Part shown: positions 1 to 12,090 of the stretch, one piece after another
How positions within the stretch are numbered: the first letter of the stretch is position 1
Layout of the letters: each line of letters opens with the position of its first letter
Origin: Alviniconcha marisindica
Taxonomy: Eukaryota; Mollusca; Gastropoda; Provannidae
DNA: 64,000 bases
Assembly: GCA_018857735.1 (NCBI GenBank)
Contig: JABMCL010000376.1
Span: 527,501-591,500, forward strand
Direction of reading: 5' to 3'
Made by a program: the position numbers and the translations under genes
Notes under the pieces: model-generated
Told to the model about the DNA's origin: nothing
Databases searched by the model: none
The model's input: the letters and a program-made list of their open reading frames with translations, nothing else

Positions 1-715
1 AGCCATGTGTAGAGGGTAATAATCTCCCTTATCTGGGCTCTTCACCTTTGGTGGTCATGCTTTGTTCCCCCAGCATGCAGAAACTGGAGCCATCATTACA
101 TGCAGCGGTTAGATGATGAGACTGCTGAGCTGCTGAGCAGGCGCACAGGTTTGGGTTCTGCCCACAAGTTGGCTGCAGTTGTGGTACTGTGTGTTGTGCT
201 GTGGCAGGAACTTGCAGACTGCTGGGGCTTTGGTTTGTTTGTTTGTTTGTTTGTTGAGTACCCTGGGGAAAAGAGGATGTGTGTTTGTTTATGGTTTGCC
301 AAGACCATGTTACTTTGGAAGTTACCTCCCCCCCTCTCCCCCCGATGCTGCCCCCAATCCAAACAAAACAATGATAACAAGAACAAAAAACCAACAACAC
401 ATACCCAACAACCTACAAACAAACAAAAAAACTCCAAACCAGAAAAACAACAACAAACAAAACAACAACAAACAAACAGGAAAAAGAGTAATTGAAGAAG
501 AAGTGAAGAAAGAAAGAGTTAGCTGATGGATTTTGATGTCCCATCAACCACCCAGGACCTCAGGATCGATGAACCAATACTATTACTAATCACATATTCT
601 GGTTCAGAAACTGCATGGTAGTATATCAGGCCAAACAAAGCTTGTTAAATCGCAGGTAGAAAAAGAAAAAAGAAACTGCACAAGAAAGACAGAATGAAGA
701 GAGAGAGAACTCAAA

Positions 716-832
716 CTCAAAAACTTTATTTGACAAGGATTGTAGTTTAGGTTCAGTCAAAAACCTGTCTAACAACTAGTCCTTGCTAAACTACAGGCAT
801 CATTTAAACTACAGGCATCATTTATATATATA
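716..832 (-). repeat. Dispersed repeat C, copy 1
   Basis: ACTCAAAAACTTTATTTG, GGATTGTAGTTTAGGTT and AACCTGTCTAACAACTAGTC recur almost unchanged at 18282-18412. Both copies sit next to (GA)n. The orientation is arbitrary. This looks like the 3' end of a short retroelement; the family is not identified. Confidence 0.6.
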
Positions 833-1639
833 TATATACGTATAGGCACGAATGAGTGAGTGAAACGTTATGCATGAGAATTTCCACACAAAGCATAGCG
901 TGTTCACAGCATCAGATGTACACCTGCATACATCACTCTGTTACACATTATGAGCATACAACCAGTAAATAGGGCAGTAGAACATCTGATCAGTTCATAT
1001 GACCAATGTGTGTGTGTGAGAGAGAGAGAGAGAATGAATGAATGAATGAATGAACTTTATTTTATGAGGGTAGTGGAGAAGACGAGGTCTTTTTACATCC
1101 AGCCCTTGCCCATGAGGAAAACTACTATTAACTAAGGATACAATGAGCTACAGTATGTTGAGTACATGTACAGTCATACAAACCATGTTGAAATGGACAC
1201 CAATAAACCGAGAAACAAGTCATTAATGAGCATTTAAAAAACATAATTATATACATATAAAAATTAGTGAGAGAGAGAGAGAGAGTAGTATGTGTGTGTG
1301 TGTGAGAGAGAGAGAGACTGACTGACTGACACAGACAGACAGACAAACAGAGGAGAGAAAAGGAAGAATACAGACAAGGTTCATGAAGGTGCAGCAAGAA
1401 AAGCGACCAAGTGAAAGTGTGAAACCGTGGGCTGCTCCGCTCTTTCTTGCGGTGCTGAGTCAAAAGGCAGGCCAGGCCCCCTCGAAAGGCCAGGCCAGGC
1501 CCAGGCTCCGTGTCAGGCCAGTGCCGGATCAGCTCTCCTCTTAGAACTGCACCAATCCTCTTATCTCAACTCTTAGGCTCCTCTTCCGCCAGGTCTCACT
1601 TAATAACACACCCTGACCAAGTCCCGTTGAATTTCCCAT

Positions 1640-2300
1640 TCCTTTCCTCATTCTTCTCTGGTTCTTCCCCCGTCCCCGCCCTGCCTTCCCCTATTCCCCC
1701 ACAAACCCCAAGAACAAACCAGCAGGTAAGGATATTTTACTGACATATCTTTTTTGTGTAGTGCATAATGACAGTCAGTCAAGTGAGTGAATTGTGCCCC
1801 CCCCCCCCCCCCCCCGCCCCCACCAAGTCAGATGTATTAACATTCCTTCCTTATTCTTCTCCCCCCCCCCCCCCCCCCCCCCCACCAAAAAAAATCAAAT
1901 AAAAAAAAATCCCCAAGAACAAACCAACAGGCAAGGCTGTTTTGCGTAGATACCTTTTTGTGTGAATGCATAATGACAGTCAGTCAAGTCAGTGAGTTCC
2001 CCCCCATAATTACAGTCAGCCAGTGAGTCCCCCCCCCCCCCCCCCCCCATAATGACAGTCAAGTGAGTTCACCCCGCCCCCACCCCCCACCAGGTTAGAT
2101 GTATTAGCATTCCTTCCCTAATCCTTCTCTCTGCTGCCCCTCCCCCTCCCCCCCCCATTTAAAATAAATAAATAATCCCCTAAACAAACTGACAGCAGTT
2201 TTGCCTGAATACTTTCATGTGTGGTGTACAATGACAGTCAGAGGAGTGAGTCTTACCCTCACCCCCAATCCCTACTCCACCCCCACCCCCCACCCCCAAC
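1640..2300. repeat. Degenerate ~200-bp tandem repeat with poly-C tracts
   Basis: Three to four units share GCATAATGACAGTCAGTCAA, then AGTGAGT, a run of 10-23 C, ATGTATTAACATTCCTTCC and AAGAACAAACCAACAGGCAA. Another partial unit, with GCATAATGACAGCCAAGTG and poly-C, lies at 3965-4080. The poly-C runs are part of the unit, not independent events. Confidence 0.75.
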
Positions 2301-3479
2301 ACACACACATCTGCTTGTCCGGATGTTACTCTGTGTGGTTGAAGAAGGCCTTGAAATCCAAGAACCCCCCCCCAAGCAAACAGTCCTTGACATGTGTGTG
2401 TTATTTGATAATGCACGTCATAATTTGCACCAGCATGTGCTTTGCACACATCTATAATATATAATGTGGCTTGGTGCCAGGATTGGGTTGCCTTGGGGTT
2501 GGGTTCCCTGTGAAGAACCGGTAATTTGGAACAATCACAGGAAATACCAGCAGGTGTTAGTCATGTGTCTACTGCTTGCGTGCTACTCGCTTGCTACACA
2601 TCATTGATATAATATGGTTACGCTGTCTTAACTGACGGTAGTACAGAATGCAGGTTTGTCAACATGTATTTGTGTTAAGTGACTACCGGACTGTGGGAAC
2701 AGTTGGCCTTCCACCTGTTTTCCTTGGCACCATTTAGAAGCAAGGTCTTGATTATACAGACTGAATTCTTTTATAAAGTGATATTCTGCTGGTCCTTACA
2801 AGTAATATTTAATTGATGCTGACCTTGACCTTGATCTTGATTCCATATGTCGCAGGTCCTAACTTTAGGTTATGAGACCTACATGTGTATTTTCAGCTTC
2901 TCACGTATTAACTTATTCAGTTGAGTTAAAGTAAAGTAGACCTAGTCATCTCAGATGACCTTTGACAGATTCACAGATCTGAAGTTATTAGATGTCAGAT
3001 GTTGCATTACTGCAACACTTTTGGTGTTTTGACTTGCATGGGGAAAACTCTTTTTTGTTGTTGGTGGCCGATTAAAGCAAGCTTGCAACTCAGTTTTGTT
3101 GTATTTCTTCACTTCTGAAGACTAAATTTATTTATTTAACTTCTGTGAAAACCTCAAAGCTCTAGAGAGTAACATTACAGAAAGAAAGAAAAATCATGTA
3201 TTTCTTCACTTCTGAAGACTATATTTATTCAACTTCTGTAAAAAACTCAAAGGTCTAGGTAGTACCATTAAAAACAAAAATCCTGTTCACAGTTACAGGG
3301 AACACTTGGCAACCATTTTTGTTTTGTTTTTCAAAAAGCCTGTTATAGTGTTAATTAAAAACATGTCATTTTGAATTACCGGTACTTGCTTTCCATGATG
3401 CATTTGTGACAGCTCCTTTTAGTCCTAACAGACATAGATCTCTACAGGGTTCACAGGGGGTTTGGGCTGGGGTCAGACA

Positions 3480-3880
3480 CCTAACTTAATAATAATAATA
3501 GTAATACATAACTCCTATATATAGCACCTAATCCAACTAGACTGGCTCAAAGCACTTCACAATTCAAAACAAGAATGAACATCAGAATCACTACATGAAA
3601 CATGCATACACCAGATGACCCAACGCCAACAGCAAAGCACAGGCCAACATGCACACATCCCGGAACAATCAGTGCAACCCAGACATGCAGTGCAGCAATA
3701 CATGGACCATGGACACATCTCATGATTGCAGATCAAATACAAAGAGCATCAAAACTGGATTCTATTGGAAAGGTTTGGGAAACAAGTGGGTTTTCAACTG
3801 TGACTTAAATGAGGAGTATGTTCGTGTGTAGCGGATGGAGAAAGGCAGATTATTCCAGGTTACAGAATAATCAGAAATGG
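3480..3880 (+). repeat. Dispersed-repeat-like block
   Basis: The segment contains ATATAGCACCTAATCCAACT, CTCAAAGCACTTCAC and, further on, GTGGGTTTTCAACTGTGACT. This wording is common in unclassified interspersed repeats of marine invertebrates (established impression, not checked). Two small overlapping open frames here are not considered genes. Confidence 0.4.
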
Positions 3881-4600
3881 AAACCTGTTTAAAAGAAAAC
3901 GTTACTCAAACGTCTTTTTCACAAGCAGCATTCGTCACAGCATTCTATTTTACCTAAATACCTGTTTGTGTAATGCATAATGACAGCCAAGTGAGTGAGT
4001 CGTGCCCCCCCATCCCCCACCCCACCCCATCCCTGTCAGTCAAGTGAGTCGTGCCCCCCCCCCCCCCAACACACACACACACATGTGTTCAGATAAATGC
4101 TGAATCGTTCAAATGTATTTTTTGTGTTGGACCAAACTGAAGAAGCAAGCTGGTCTTAAAAAATGTAGAAAATGTGCCCCAAAATATCATCTGCATACAC
4201 ATTTGAGTGGTGTTTACGTGCACAAATGCTTGTAAGTGTATGTGCATGTTTTCGGAGTATAGTTAGCATGTTATTAACATGTCAAAATGTGAGTGGCAGA
4301 GCATGAATAGCCAATCAGTACCCACAAACAAGACACCACTCTTTCAACCACCAGTTCTTTTTTTGACAGTTCGGAGTCGTGTCCTTTCAGTGAGCTCTCA
4401 CTCACCTAAGGGACCAGGTTGATCATACCTGCATGCGAGAGAAAAGCGTTCTGGTGAACCTTTCAAACATGTGGACGTTGCCGCACTTTTTTCAGACCTG
4501 TGCGAGGAACATTCTCTCTCCTGTTGACATGCTCATTCTCTTGGAGCACACTTTCCGAAGAAACAGGGGCTTCAGGATAAACGGTATGCTTCGTTTTCAG

Positions 4601-4775
4601 AGGTCAGCTTCAGACTGTGTTTGACCGCCTGGTGGAAGTGACCGTGCTGGACAGTGAAGATGCCCGCAACCTGTCCTTGCTGGGCCGACCGGACCTCAAC
4701 GTCACCTACACGAAGATACATTGCTGGGAGCTGACGGATTTCGAAAAGGCTGTGTTCCTCGATGCAGACACTTTA
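4601..4775 (+). CDS. GYG1: Glycogenin exon, GT8 domain with DxD motif
   Basis: The exon follows an acceptor at TCGTTTTCAG and ends at a donor GTGAGT. It reads QLQTVFDRLVEVTVLDS, then LGRPDLNVTYTKIHCWEL, and ends in VFLDADTL. This matches the part of glycogenin running from the first nucleotide-binding helix to the DxD motif; DAD are the Asp residues that coordinate manganese and UDP-glucose. The exon is 175 bp: one leading base plus 58 codons, so it enters in phase 2 and leaves in phase 0. The TKIHCW segment corresponds to the conserved TKLHCW of vertebrate glycogenin. The preceding coding exon is not recognisable in bases 1-4600. Confidence 0.95.
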
Positions 4776-5850
4776 GTGAGTTGTTGGTCACAGTAGCTGT
4801 TGAGTTATATAGATATATATAGATATATATATATATAGATATATATGCCAAGCCTCTTTTGAGGCCATGCTAATTGTCAAGAATATCTTGAGGCAAAACA
4901 ACACCCCAAACAAAAAACTAAACAGGGGGAGAGGGCTTTGAATGGAGAAGTGGGAAATGACGGTGTTCTGCATACTTTCATGCTCCTGATGGATGCAGAT
5001 TTATTTTCACTTGAGGAAATTTGTCTGGCATTCTCAGGAAAACTTTGGGGATAGCCAGCTGCTATGGAGTTGCACTGCTCAGTCTGAATGATCCCTAAGG
5101 TTGGAATTTCTGCGCTGTTTTGCCAGGGCAGTTGTCTCCTGCTGTTGAGGGTTCATCTTATTTGTCTCTGTCCTCTGCTAGGGGTGGGCAGTATCATCAT
5201 TTAGATTAATAATGGTCCCCACCAGGGTCAGATTTTTGATAACCCCTCGGCTCTCTGCTTGGCAGTGTGGGCCAAACGTTGGATTCGGCTCCGGGAGGGA
5301 CTGATGCACCCAATAGGCTCTTTATGAAGGGAGTATGACTTTCTGTCTCTCCATTTATTTATTTTTCCTGTCAGATTTACTGTGTTAAGGTCTTCCAGAT
5401 CAAAATATAATGCCTCAACAATTGGCTACTTGCTTGTTTTTTTCTACACTTTGACCTAAAATTATTTAGATTATTATGACTGTGTTATCTGAGCATTTCT
5501 GTGCCACCAGCCGTTAGGCCTTTTCTTCACAAAGGGATGGGGGAGTGGCAGGTTGGGGGGGCGGTGGGGCTGGGGGTAGGGGGGGCTGGGGCATGCTTAC
5601 TGTGCACACGTAGACAGGTCGGGCGCTGGCAAGTCGAGTTTGCACAGGTGTTGACTCGGAAGAACCGGAAAACAGTCCTTCACCCTGCTGTGTCCAGCAG
5701 TCAAACTCTCTGTCACTGGATTTACAGTCCAGCTTGTTAGCAACCAGCCACAGGTTCCAGATTCTTCAAAAGACACAACAGACCTTGGGTTTTGTCTGAT
5801 CAAACTCAAAGAACCAGCATAGTGCTTCTGACCTGAGATTGAAGGGGAAA

Positions 5851-5915
<65 letters not shown>

Positions 5916-6145
5916 AGAGACAGAGAGAGGAGAGAGTGTGTGTGTGTGGTGTGTGTGTGTAGTGTGTGTGGTGTGTGTGTGTGTGTGAGTGAGTGAGTGA
6001 GTGAGTGTGTGAGTGGTGAGTGAGTGAGTGATGTGTGTGTGTGGTTGTGTGTGGTGTGTGTGTGGATGTGTGTGTGTGTGGTGTGTGTGTGTGTGGTGTG
6101 TGTGTGTGTGTGTGTGTATGTGTGTGTGTGTCAGAGTGAATTGTG

Positions 6146-6213
<68 letters not shown>

Positions 6214-6835
6214 AAAAAAGGAGAAAGAAAAGAATGTAGTCTAATGAGAGGGAAATGTCTTCTGAGGGTGGCTTTTGTTTTTTTCTGCCGCATCTGGCAA
6301 AGCGTGGAATGTCACTTTATTTGCTGGCTGGAGGTCTCCGTCTTCTAAACTGTTTGCTTCACTTTGGTGAAACTGACTGCATTGGTAGTCATCACCATTC
6401 ATGCTGTATTTATTGAGAGGCAATTATACATCACTGTGTTAGTTGTTGTTTTTGTTTGTGTATGTATGATTATTAATATATTGATTTATTTAAGATTTTT
6501 TTTGGTTGGTACAATTTCCTATTCATTCTGTATTATTTATTGCATCTCAAACTGTGATCCAAGATCTCGCACAGACAACACCCCACAGCAAATCCAGTAT
6601 GGAAAGCAAATTTGAAGCACACACACACACACCACCAATACACACACCACACCACATCACACCACACACACACACCACACCATGCTGCATCACATCTACA
6701 CAGAACAACCGTAATGCAAAATCACACAACACATGCACACACATGTGAGAAATGCATGTATACAGGGGGGCCACAGTCCACAAGCAGCACATGTTATTTC
6801 CAGCATTTCTTTGTAATTTTGTTGACTTGCATGAA

Positions 6836-6892
<57 letters not shown>

Positions 6893-6941
6893 TCTCTCTC
6901 TCTCTCTCACACGCATACACGCATGCACGCACGCTCGCTCG

Positions 6942-6985
<44 letters not shown>

Positions 6986-7044
6986 CAGAGCGGAAGTCTG
7001 TGGCATTACGGTCTAACCTTTCTTTACCAAACTGGTGTGTGCAG
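4776..7044. other. Glycogenin intron with large (GT)n/(CA)n arrays
   Basis: This intron holds an (AT)n patch at 4806-4850, (GT)n with GAGT variants at 5853-6208, (CA)n at 6617-6700, and (CA)n/(CT)n/(GC-rich) at 6838-6986. Open frames reading TH or CV repeats are microsatellite artefacts. A G-rich stretch at 5525-5595 has no clear function. Positions 5600-5700 carry a diverged relative of the duplication at 8468-8682. Confidence 0.8.
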
Positions 7045-7207
7045 GTACTACAGAACTCAGATGAACTCTTTGATCGGGAAGAGTTATCAGCAGCTCCAGA
7101 TGCAGGGTGGCCTGACTGTTTCAACTCAGGGGTCTTCGTTTATTGCCCATCATTAGAAACGTACCAGCGACTGATCAATTTCGCACAGACCACAGGGTCA
7201 TTTGATG
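7045..7207 (+). CDS. GYG1: Glycogenin exon, GT8 catalytic core
   Basis: The exon continues directly from DADTL with [19 protein letters not shown], then [17 protein letters not shown], and ends GSFDG. The [19 protein letters not shown] stretch is a glycogenin signature that lines the UDP-glucose pocket. The acceptor is GTGTGTGCAG and the donor is GTATGC. Length is 163 bp, 54 codons plus one base, so the last Gly codon is split across the following intron. An in-frame ATG upstream of the acceptor and (CA)n/(GT)n arrays in the intron before it are not coding. Confidence 0.97.
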
Positions 7208-9964
7208 GTATGCCTTGACTTTGTTTATGTTTATTTCCGTTGCCCGGATGTTTATAACTGTACTGGTTGACAAGGCACGTAAAACCAGGTTATTTACTCC
7301 TTCTTTCCATCAGCAATACCCATTATTATCATAGTGATCATTTTATGGAGGGTTAGAATGTGGTTACAGTACAAAAGAACTTTATTATTCATAATAAATG
7401 AATAAAATGAAAATTTGTATTTTGGGTTACTTGAAGTCCACAATAAAAAAAAATATATAAAAAAAGACAAGTAGACAGTTCAGCACAACAAAGGTAAAAG
7501 TATACAGATAAAACAGAATAAAACATCATAAAAAATTGCTTCTGAGATCTGTTAAGTGCACAGACATTACACATATTTGTTGTGATTTTGATGTAGTCCC
7601 ACAGACATTACACATTTTTGTTGTGATTTTGATGTAGTCCCACTGTCTTCCAAAATGTGTGCACTGGACTCGTGTGTAACTTTGGCAGTGTTGCAATGCC
7701 ATTAGGCTGGCTGCCCCAATTTAACAGTGACTGTGGAAGGGGACATTATTTATGGATACACACTTGAAACAGATGGCCTGTTTATCAGAAAACACACATG
7801 GCTGACTTCGCTGAGGGATACATATTGTCAGTCTTAGAGGTTGGAGTGCAAAAAAAACAGAAGAAATCTTGCAGGTTTCATCTTTGAGATAGCAGTGTCC
7901 ATCATATCGTTGGTGAACTGTCATGCTTGTCAGGTTCTGTGTGAACTGGATGTACCTTCTCCAGTTTGAGTTGCCTTTTTGATTGTGATTTGGCTAGTCA
8001 GTCTGTTGTGCTTATCTTACTGAAAAACCATGTGTGTGGTGGGCAGTGGGTCACAGTGCAGTGTATTTTTTTTTTACAGAGACCTACAGCATGACAGAGT
8101 TGTGTCTAGGTACCAGCACATGTCTATTAAAATCCCCTCAAAATGGTGAATGCCAGATTATATGGGAGAAGTACAAGTTTGACATGGGTCATGGGAAGCA
8201 AATTCTGAAAGTATTCATATTATATGTGTTCACTTTTGTTGAATCCTCTTGCAAACAACAATCCCTCTCTTGACCTAGATTCCTTGACCTCAGACCCACC
8301 CATGAATTGGTGGTGTCACAGTGAAAGGTAGTTCCCCTACCTCTGAGTGCCACCCTCCCCCGATGAGCTAACCCTATTGCCCTACGTGTGTATCCACGTG
8401 ACTGGCCATCAGGTCTTTCCAGAAGGCAGACACTTGGAGTGTAACATGCACAACAGTGCTTGTGCTTGTTGTGCACACGAAGGCAGTGGCATCACACGAG
8501 TGGACTCAGAAGAACTGAAACTGTCCCGCATGCTGCTCTAACATTTGGGGCGGGGTTTTTTTTAAAAAAGGGGGCAAAAAGGGCTGGTCCCCTTTTTTGC
8601 GTTTTGGGTTGTGCACACGAAGGCAGTGGCATCACACGAGTGGACTCAGAAGAACTGAAACTGTCCCTCATGCTACTCTGACCTGGGCGAAAACCCAGGC
8701 TGGCGGCCTTCGGTCACTGCATGACCAACACATTACACTGGATGATCGAGACTGCCTCCATTGTTGTTGTTCAGCTGGTCCAATAGCAGCAGCGCGCTGC
8801 GTGGCTCCTCTGGAGATAGCAGTGTTGTGTGAAGAAGCTTCACAGATGTGAGATACCTGTTGGTGTTCAGTACTCGGCCTGACTTTGACAGAAGAATGAT
8901 CCACTACTGAGGCAGATGAGGATGGGCCTTGGGATAATGATTCCGTTCCTACAGCTGATGTGTAGATGGTATCTGGTGACTTTTTTCATGACCCACTGTT
9001 ACTTATTTCTTACATCGTATCTGTGAACCATTCCAGAATTCATGGAATTTTTCTTATTTCAACATTGGGTCTGGGTTGTCTGATTTCCCTAATTATTTTC
9101 CTCTTTTTTGATTCAGTTTTTTTTCTTCAGACTGGTTGTAGCTCTTTCTTGGTGCGTGCACGGAGTGTCAGTTTGCTGGCAGTGGATGCGTCATGATGTC
9201 AACATATCGGCAAATACTGACAGCAATACCAGCAACAAGAAAATGATGCAGGGGTGGGGGGTTTTAAGTACAAAGAAGTTTCGTTCATGAGTGACCGCTG
9301 GGACTAATTACATTACTTCATATGTCTTCTGTAGTAGGGTCTGCCCATGTAACAGCAACATTTCGTACAAGGGCCAGAATAACATCACTGTACATGATCT
9401 TCTTTCTTCTCGATCACTGCACTGTACATGATGATGTTGCACGCCTGTGTGAGCACGTTCCTGTCCTTGTTTTTGTTACAAAAAATTGGCAGATATGGCT
9501 ACATTCTAGTGGTGTAGGCAGAAGGATGATATAATTTATTCTCCCCCCACCCCCCAAACCTTTTCATCCACCCAACCTTCACCCTGGCTCAGCAACTGTT
9601 GTATGTGTTACATGTACTGTTTTATTGAGCAGCTCCAATTCTAAAGATGTGTACCAGGGAAAAATACCTGTATCCCCCCCCCACCCTGCTTGCAGCACAG
9701 ATTCTAAAAATGTGTACCAGGGAAATATCCCCATATCCCCCTACCCTGCTTTCAGCACAGATTCTAAAGATGTGTACCAGGGAAATATACCCTTATCCCC
9801 GTACCCTGCTTGCAGCACCGATTCTAAAGGTGTGTACCAGGGAAATATACCCGTATCCCCCTATCCTGCTTTCCTTCTTTGTGACTTAGGTTGACCAATG
9901 TATTTGATATTTGTATTTGCACAGCTGTTGGAACGTCTTTACATTGGCAAGTGCCTACTTGCAG
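7208..9964. other. Glycogenin intron
   Basis: No exon is seen. A ~72-bp segment with GCAGTGGCATCACACGAGTG occurs twice, at 8468-8541 and 8609-8682, 141 bp apart, separated by a G/T-rich spacer. The segment around 7560-7650 has a short duplication (CAGACATTACACAT). Four 60-bp repeats are listed separately. Confidence 0.7.
9640..9880. repeat. 60-bp tandem repeat, four copies
   Basis: TGTGTACCAGGGAAATAT recurs exactly every 60 bases (9650, 9710, 9770, 9830 approximately), with GATTCTAAAG before and CCCCTACCCTGCTT after. Because 60 is a multiple of three, all copies read in one frame, which explains two spurious small ORFs. Confidence 0.9.
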
Positions 9965-10091
9965 GTGGAGACCAGGGGTTGCTAAATAGTTTCTACAACA
10001 CGTGGTCTACAGAAGACATCAGCAAACATTTACCCTTCATCTTCAATGTTGTGTCGCAAGCGTTCTACAGCTACCTTCCAGCATTCACACA
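9965..10091 (+). CDS. GYG1: Glycogenin exon with the glucosylated tyrosine
   Basis: The exon reads [14 protein letters not shown], then [20 protein letters not shown] and LPAFTQ. GDQGLLN holds the Asp and Gln that bind and orient glucose. The Tyr in AFYSYLPAF aligns with Tyr195 of mammalian glycogenin-1, the acceptor for the first glucose, so self-priming should be intact. The acceptor is CTACTTGCAG and the donor is GTAAGT. Length is 127 bp; it completes the split Gly codon on its left and leaves two bases of a Gln codon on its right. The alignment to Tyr195 is made from the surrounding conserved residues. Confidence 0.97.
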
Positions 10092-11357
10092 GTAAGTTGG
10101 TTGGCGAAGCATTGGAAAGGGGAATCTGCTCAAACGCTACATAGATGTCTAATTTAGGAGGTGGATGTTGTGAGCCAAAACTTATGGCAGTTAAAAAGTA
10201 GGGAGAGGATTTGACAGAAATGAAGGTCAATGGGCTGATACGGCAAAATTTATGACGGGGAAGAAATTTGTGGCAGTGGGTGAAGTATTCATGGCTATAT
10301 TCTGACCCACTCCAGGCTTAAAAGAGAGAACATTTGTCAGCTCTTGGTTCTTAACTGAGGGGACCTTTATTTCTGCATCCACAGTATCCCATTGTGGGAG
10401 TCAGAAACATAAACTGCAAATTGAGTGTTTTTTTTAGATTCTTGACCAGTTTAGTTTAAATGGTGTATGCTTGCTACGCACATCAAACAGAATTCTTGAA
10501 GACAAAATCAATGACATTATAATGTGAGCAAGTGATGTGATATTGCCTGCTAACATTATGATGTCATTAAGTGATTAACATTGATTGGAACTGCAGATAC
10601 AGTTGATGTTTGGTGCCCAGTATAAACTACTGAACTGGTCCCAATTTCTGATTACTGCTGGTGGGGTCAGTGGCACAAACAGTGATTAGTGTGTATACAT
10701 ATATATATATATATATGTTGATGGGGCGCATTATTGACAGACTACAAAAACTTTGTGTTGGCACCTGAAGTGCATGTTTCTTGCTCTTGGTGACAATTCT
10801 TTGTCTAAGCAAGAGGAGTAGGCCTAACGTGTTTTCACTCTCTTTGCATTGCCTTAATTTCCATATGCTGCATGGCAGCAGTTTGTGCCCCAAAATCCAG
10901 TTGGGTGTGACTGTTAACCATTGTCTTTGAAATTCTTGTTTGCATTGTTTGTTGTCCCTTCACTATCGTTTTCTTCTTCTTTTTAATTCAGCTTTTGCAA
11001 CACTGTGGGATTAAATTGTATTTGTCTGTGTGTGTGTGTATATATGTGTGTATGCGTGCATATGTGTGTGTGTGTGTGTGCATGTGTGTGTGTGTGTGTG
11101 TGTAACTGCCAAATCTTCATTTTCCAGCACGCTGTTTTTGATTTTTGCTGTTGTCATCCGCAGCAGAACTATGTTGGCCATTCCTGTGGAAAAGCTGGCT
11201 GAAGCTGGTATGCTGCTCATATGCACTAATCGAGGGGCACAGGTATTTGGAGCTCACTCAACTGCCAGCACCAATCAGCACTGCAAGTGGAAATGAAGAC
11301 GATACGTTTTGAAGACTTTGAGTAAAGACAGGTGTTTGTTGAACGTTCTCTGTGCAG
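10092..11357. other. Glycogenin intron
   Basis: The intron holds an (AT)n run at 10698-10717 and (GT)n at 11027-11102. Nothing coding is recognised. AGGTATTTGGAGCTCAC near 11241 would read QVFGAH, which resembles the VFGA of vertebrate glycogenin, but the frame leads nowhere. Confidence 0.7.
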
Positions 11358-11538
11358 GTTTCGTGAGAAAATCAAGATAGTTCATTTTATTGGCCCTATC
11401 AAGCCCTGGCACCATCCTTTCAACACGGCCACGAAGACAGTGACCACGATGCCCGAGACGGGGCACAGCCAGGAATTTTTGCAGATCTGGTGGGACCTCT
11501 TCATGGAGCTGGTGCAGCCTAAGCTGGACCCCACCTTG
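11358..11538 (+). CDS. GYG1: Glycogenin exon, end of the GT8 domain
   Basis: This exon reads FREKIKIVHFIGPIKPWHHP and later EFLQIWWDLFMELVQPKLDP. The VHFIG-xx-KPW block aligns with VHFLGRVKPW of vertebrates, where His and Lys contact the UDP diphosphate. EFLxxWWxxF is the conserved end of the catalytic fold. The acceptor is CTCTGTGCAG and the donor is GTAGGT after a complete Leu codon, giving a phase-0 exit. Length is 181 bp. The reading frame stays open for another 528 bases into the intron, through a tandem repeat, so retention of this intron would not end the protein at once (see the 99-bp repeat). Confidence 0.96.
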
Positions 11539-11609
11539 GTAGGTTCTCGCACAACACTCTCGTGGCCAGGGATGGGCATTGGCTGTTGCACGCTGCTGCA
11601 GCTGGTTGA

Positions 11610-12090
11610 ATACCCCAAGAAAGAGGTCAAGGCACAAAGTTGTCAGTTCTGTGAGCTGTTTTTCTCCTTGAAGTATATGAACAAAGCAACCACGAATACC
11701 CTGAGAAAGAGGTGCAAAGCACAGTGTTGTCAGTTCTGTGAGCTGTTTTTCTCCTTGAAGTATATAAAGCAGTTTTTAATACAAAGCAACCACGAATACC
11801 CTGAGAAAGAGGTCAAAGCACAAAGTTGTCAGTTCTGTGAGCTGTTTTTCTCCATGAAGTATTTGAAGCAGTTTTTAATACAAAGCAACCACGAATACCC
11901 TGAGAAAGATGTCAAAGCACAACGTTGTCCGTTCTGTGAGTTGTTTTTCTCCATGAAGTATAAGAAGCAGTTTTTAATACAAAGCAACCACGAATACCCC
12001 GAGAAAGAGGTAAAAACACAATGTTGTTCATTCTGTGAGCTGTTTTCCTCCGTAAAGTATATTTGAAGCAGTTTTCAATACAAAGCAACA
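11610..12090 (+). repeat. 99-bp minisatellite, open in the glycogenin frame
   Basis: Five copies of a 99-bp unit start just inside the intron after the exon ending at 11538. The motif GTCAGTTCTGTGAGCTG recurs at 11642, 11729, 11828, 11927 and 12026, with spacings 87, 99, 99 and 99, all multiples of three. In the frame continued from the exon each unit would encode HEYPEKEVKAQ, then SCQFCELFFS with a CxxC pair, then MKY. The frame ends at 12066. Differences between units include amino-acid changes, so no sign of purifying selection is obvious. A non-coding intronic minisatellite is the simplest reading. Confidence 0.85.

Larger units (their letters stand above)
1..4600. other. Non-coding DNA left of the first visible glycogenin exon
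   Basis: No exon is recognised. It is presumably an intron of glycogenin, since the missing N-terminal codons should lie further left. It holds the repeats listed separately plus GA/GT microsatellites at about 1015-1060 and 1265-1320, and a ~100-bp direct duplication at about 3100-3270. Short open frames here (for example at 100-495 and 1510-1743) have no domain-like content. Confidence 0.6.

Noticed and set aside
4433..4624. 63-residue frame just upstream of the first glycogenin exon as the missing N-terminus
   Set aside because: It shows none of the conserved N-terminal glycogenin sequence (TLATND-type strand) and runs into the true exon in the wrong frame.
5766..7156. Long His-Thr or Val-Cys repeat frames
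   Set aside because: These are translations of (CA)n/(GT)n microsatellites; the same holds at 22.1-23.2 kb, 25.5-26.1 kb, 34.3-34.5 kb and 38.6-38.8 kb.
11163..11296. Possible extra glycogenin exon with QVFGAH, resembling the VFGA of vertebrates
   Set aside because: The exon at 11358 already aligns residue for residue across this place (FREKIKIVHF against FGASAKVVHF), and the flanking AG...GT pairs give lengths of 41 or 44 bases that would break the frame.
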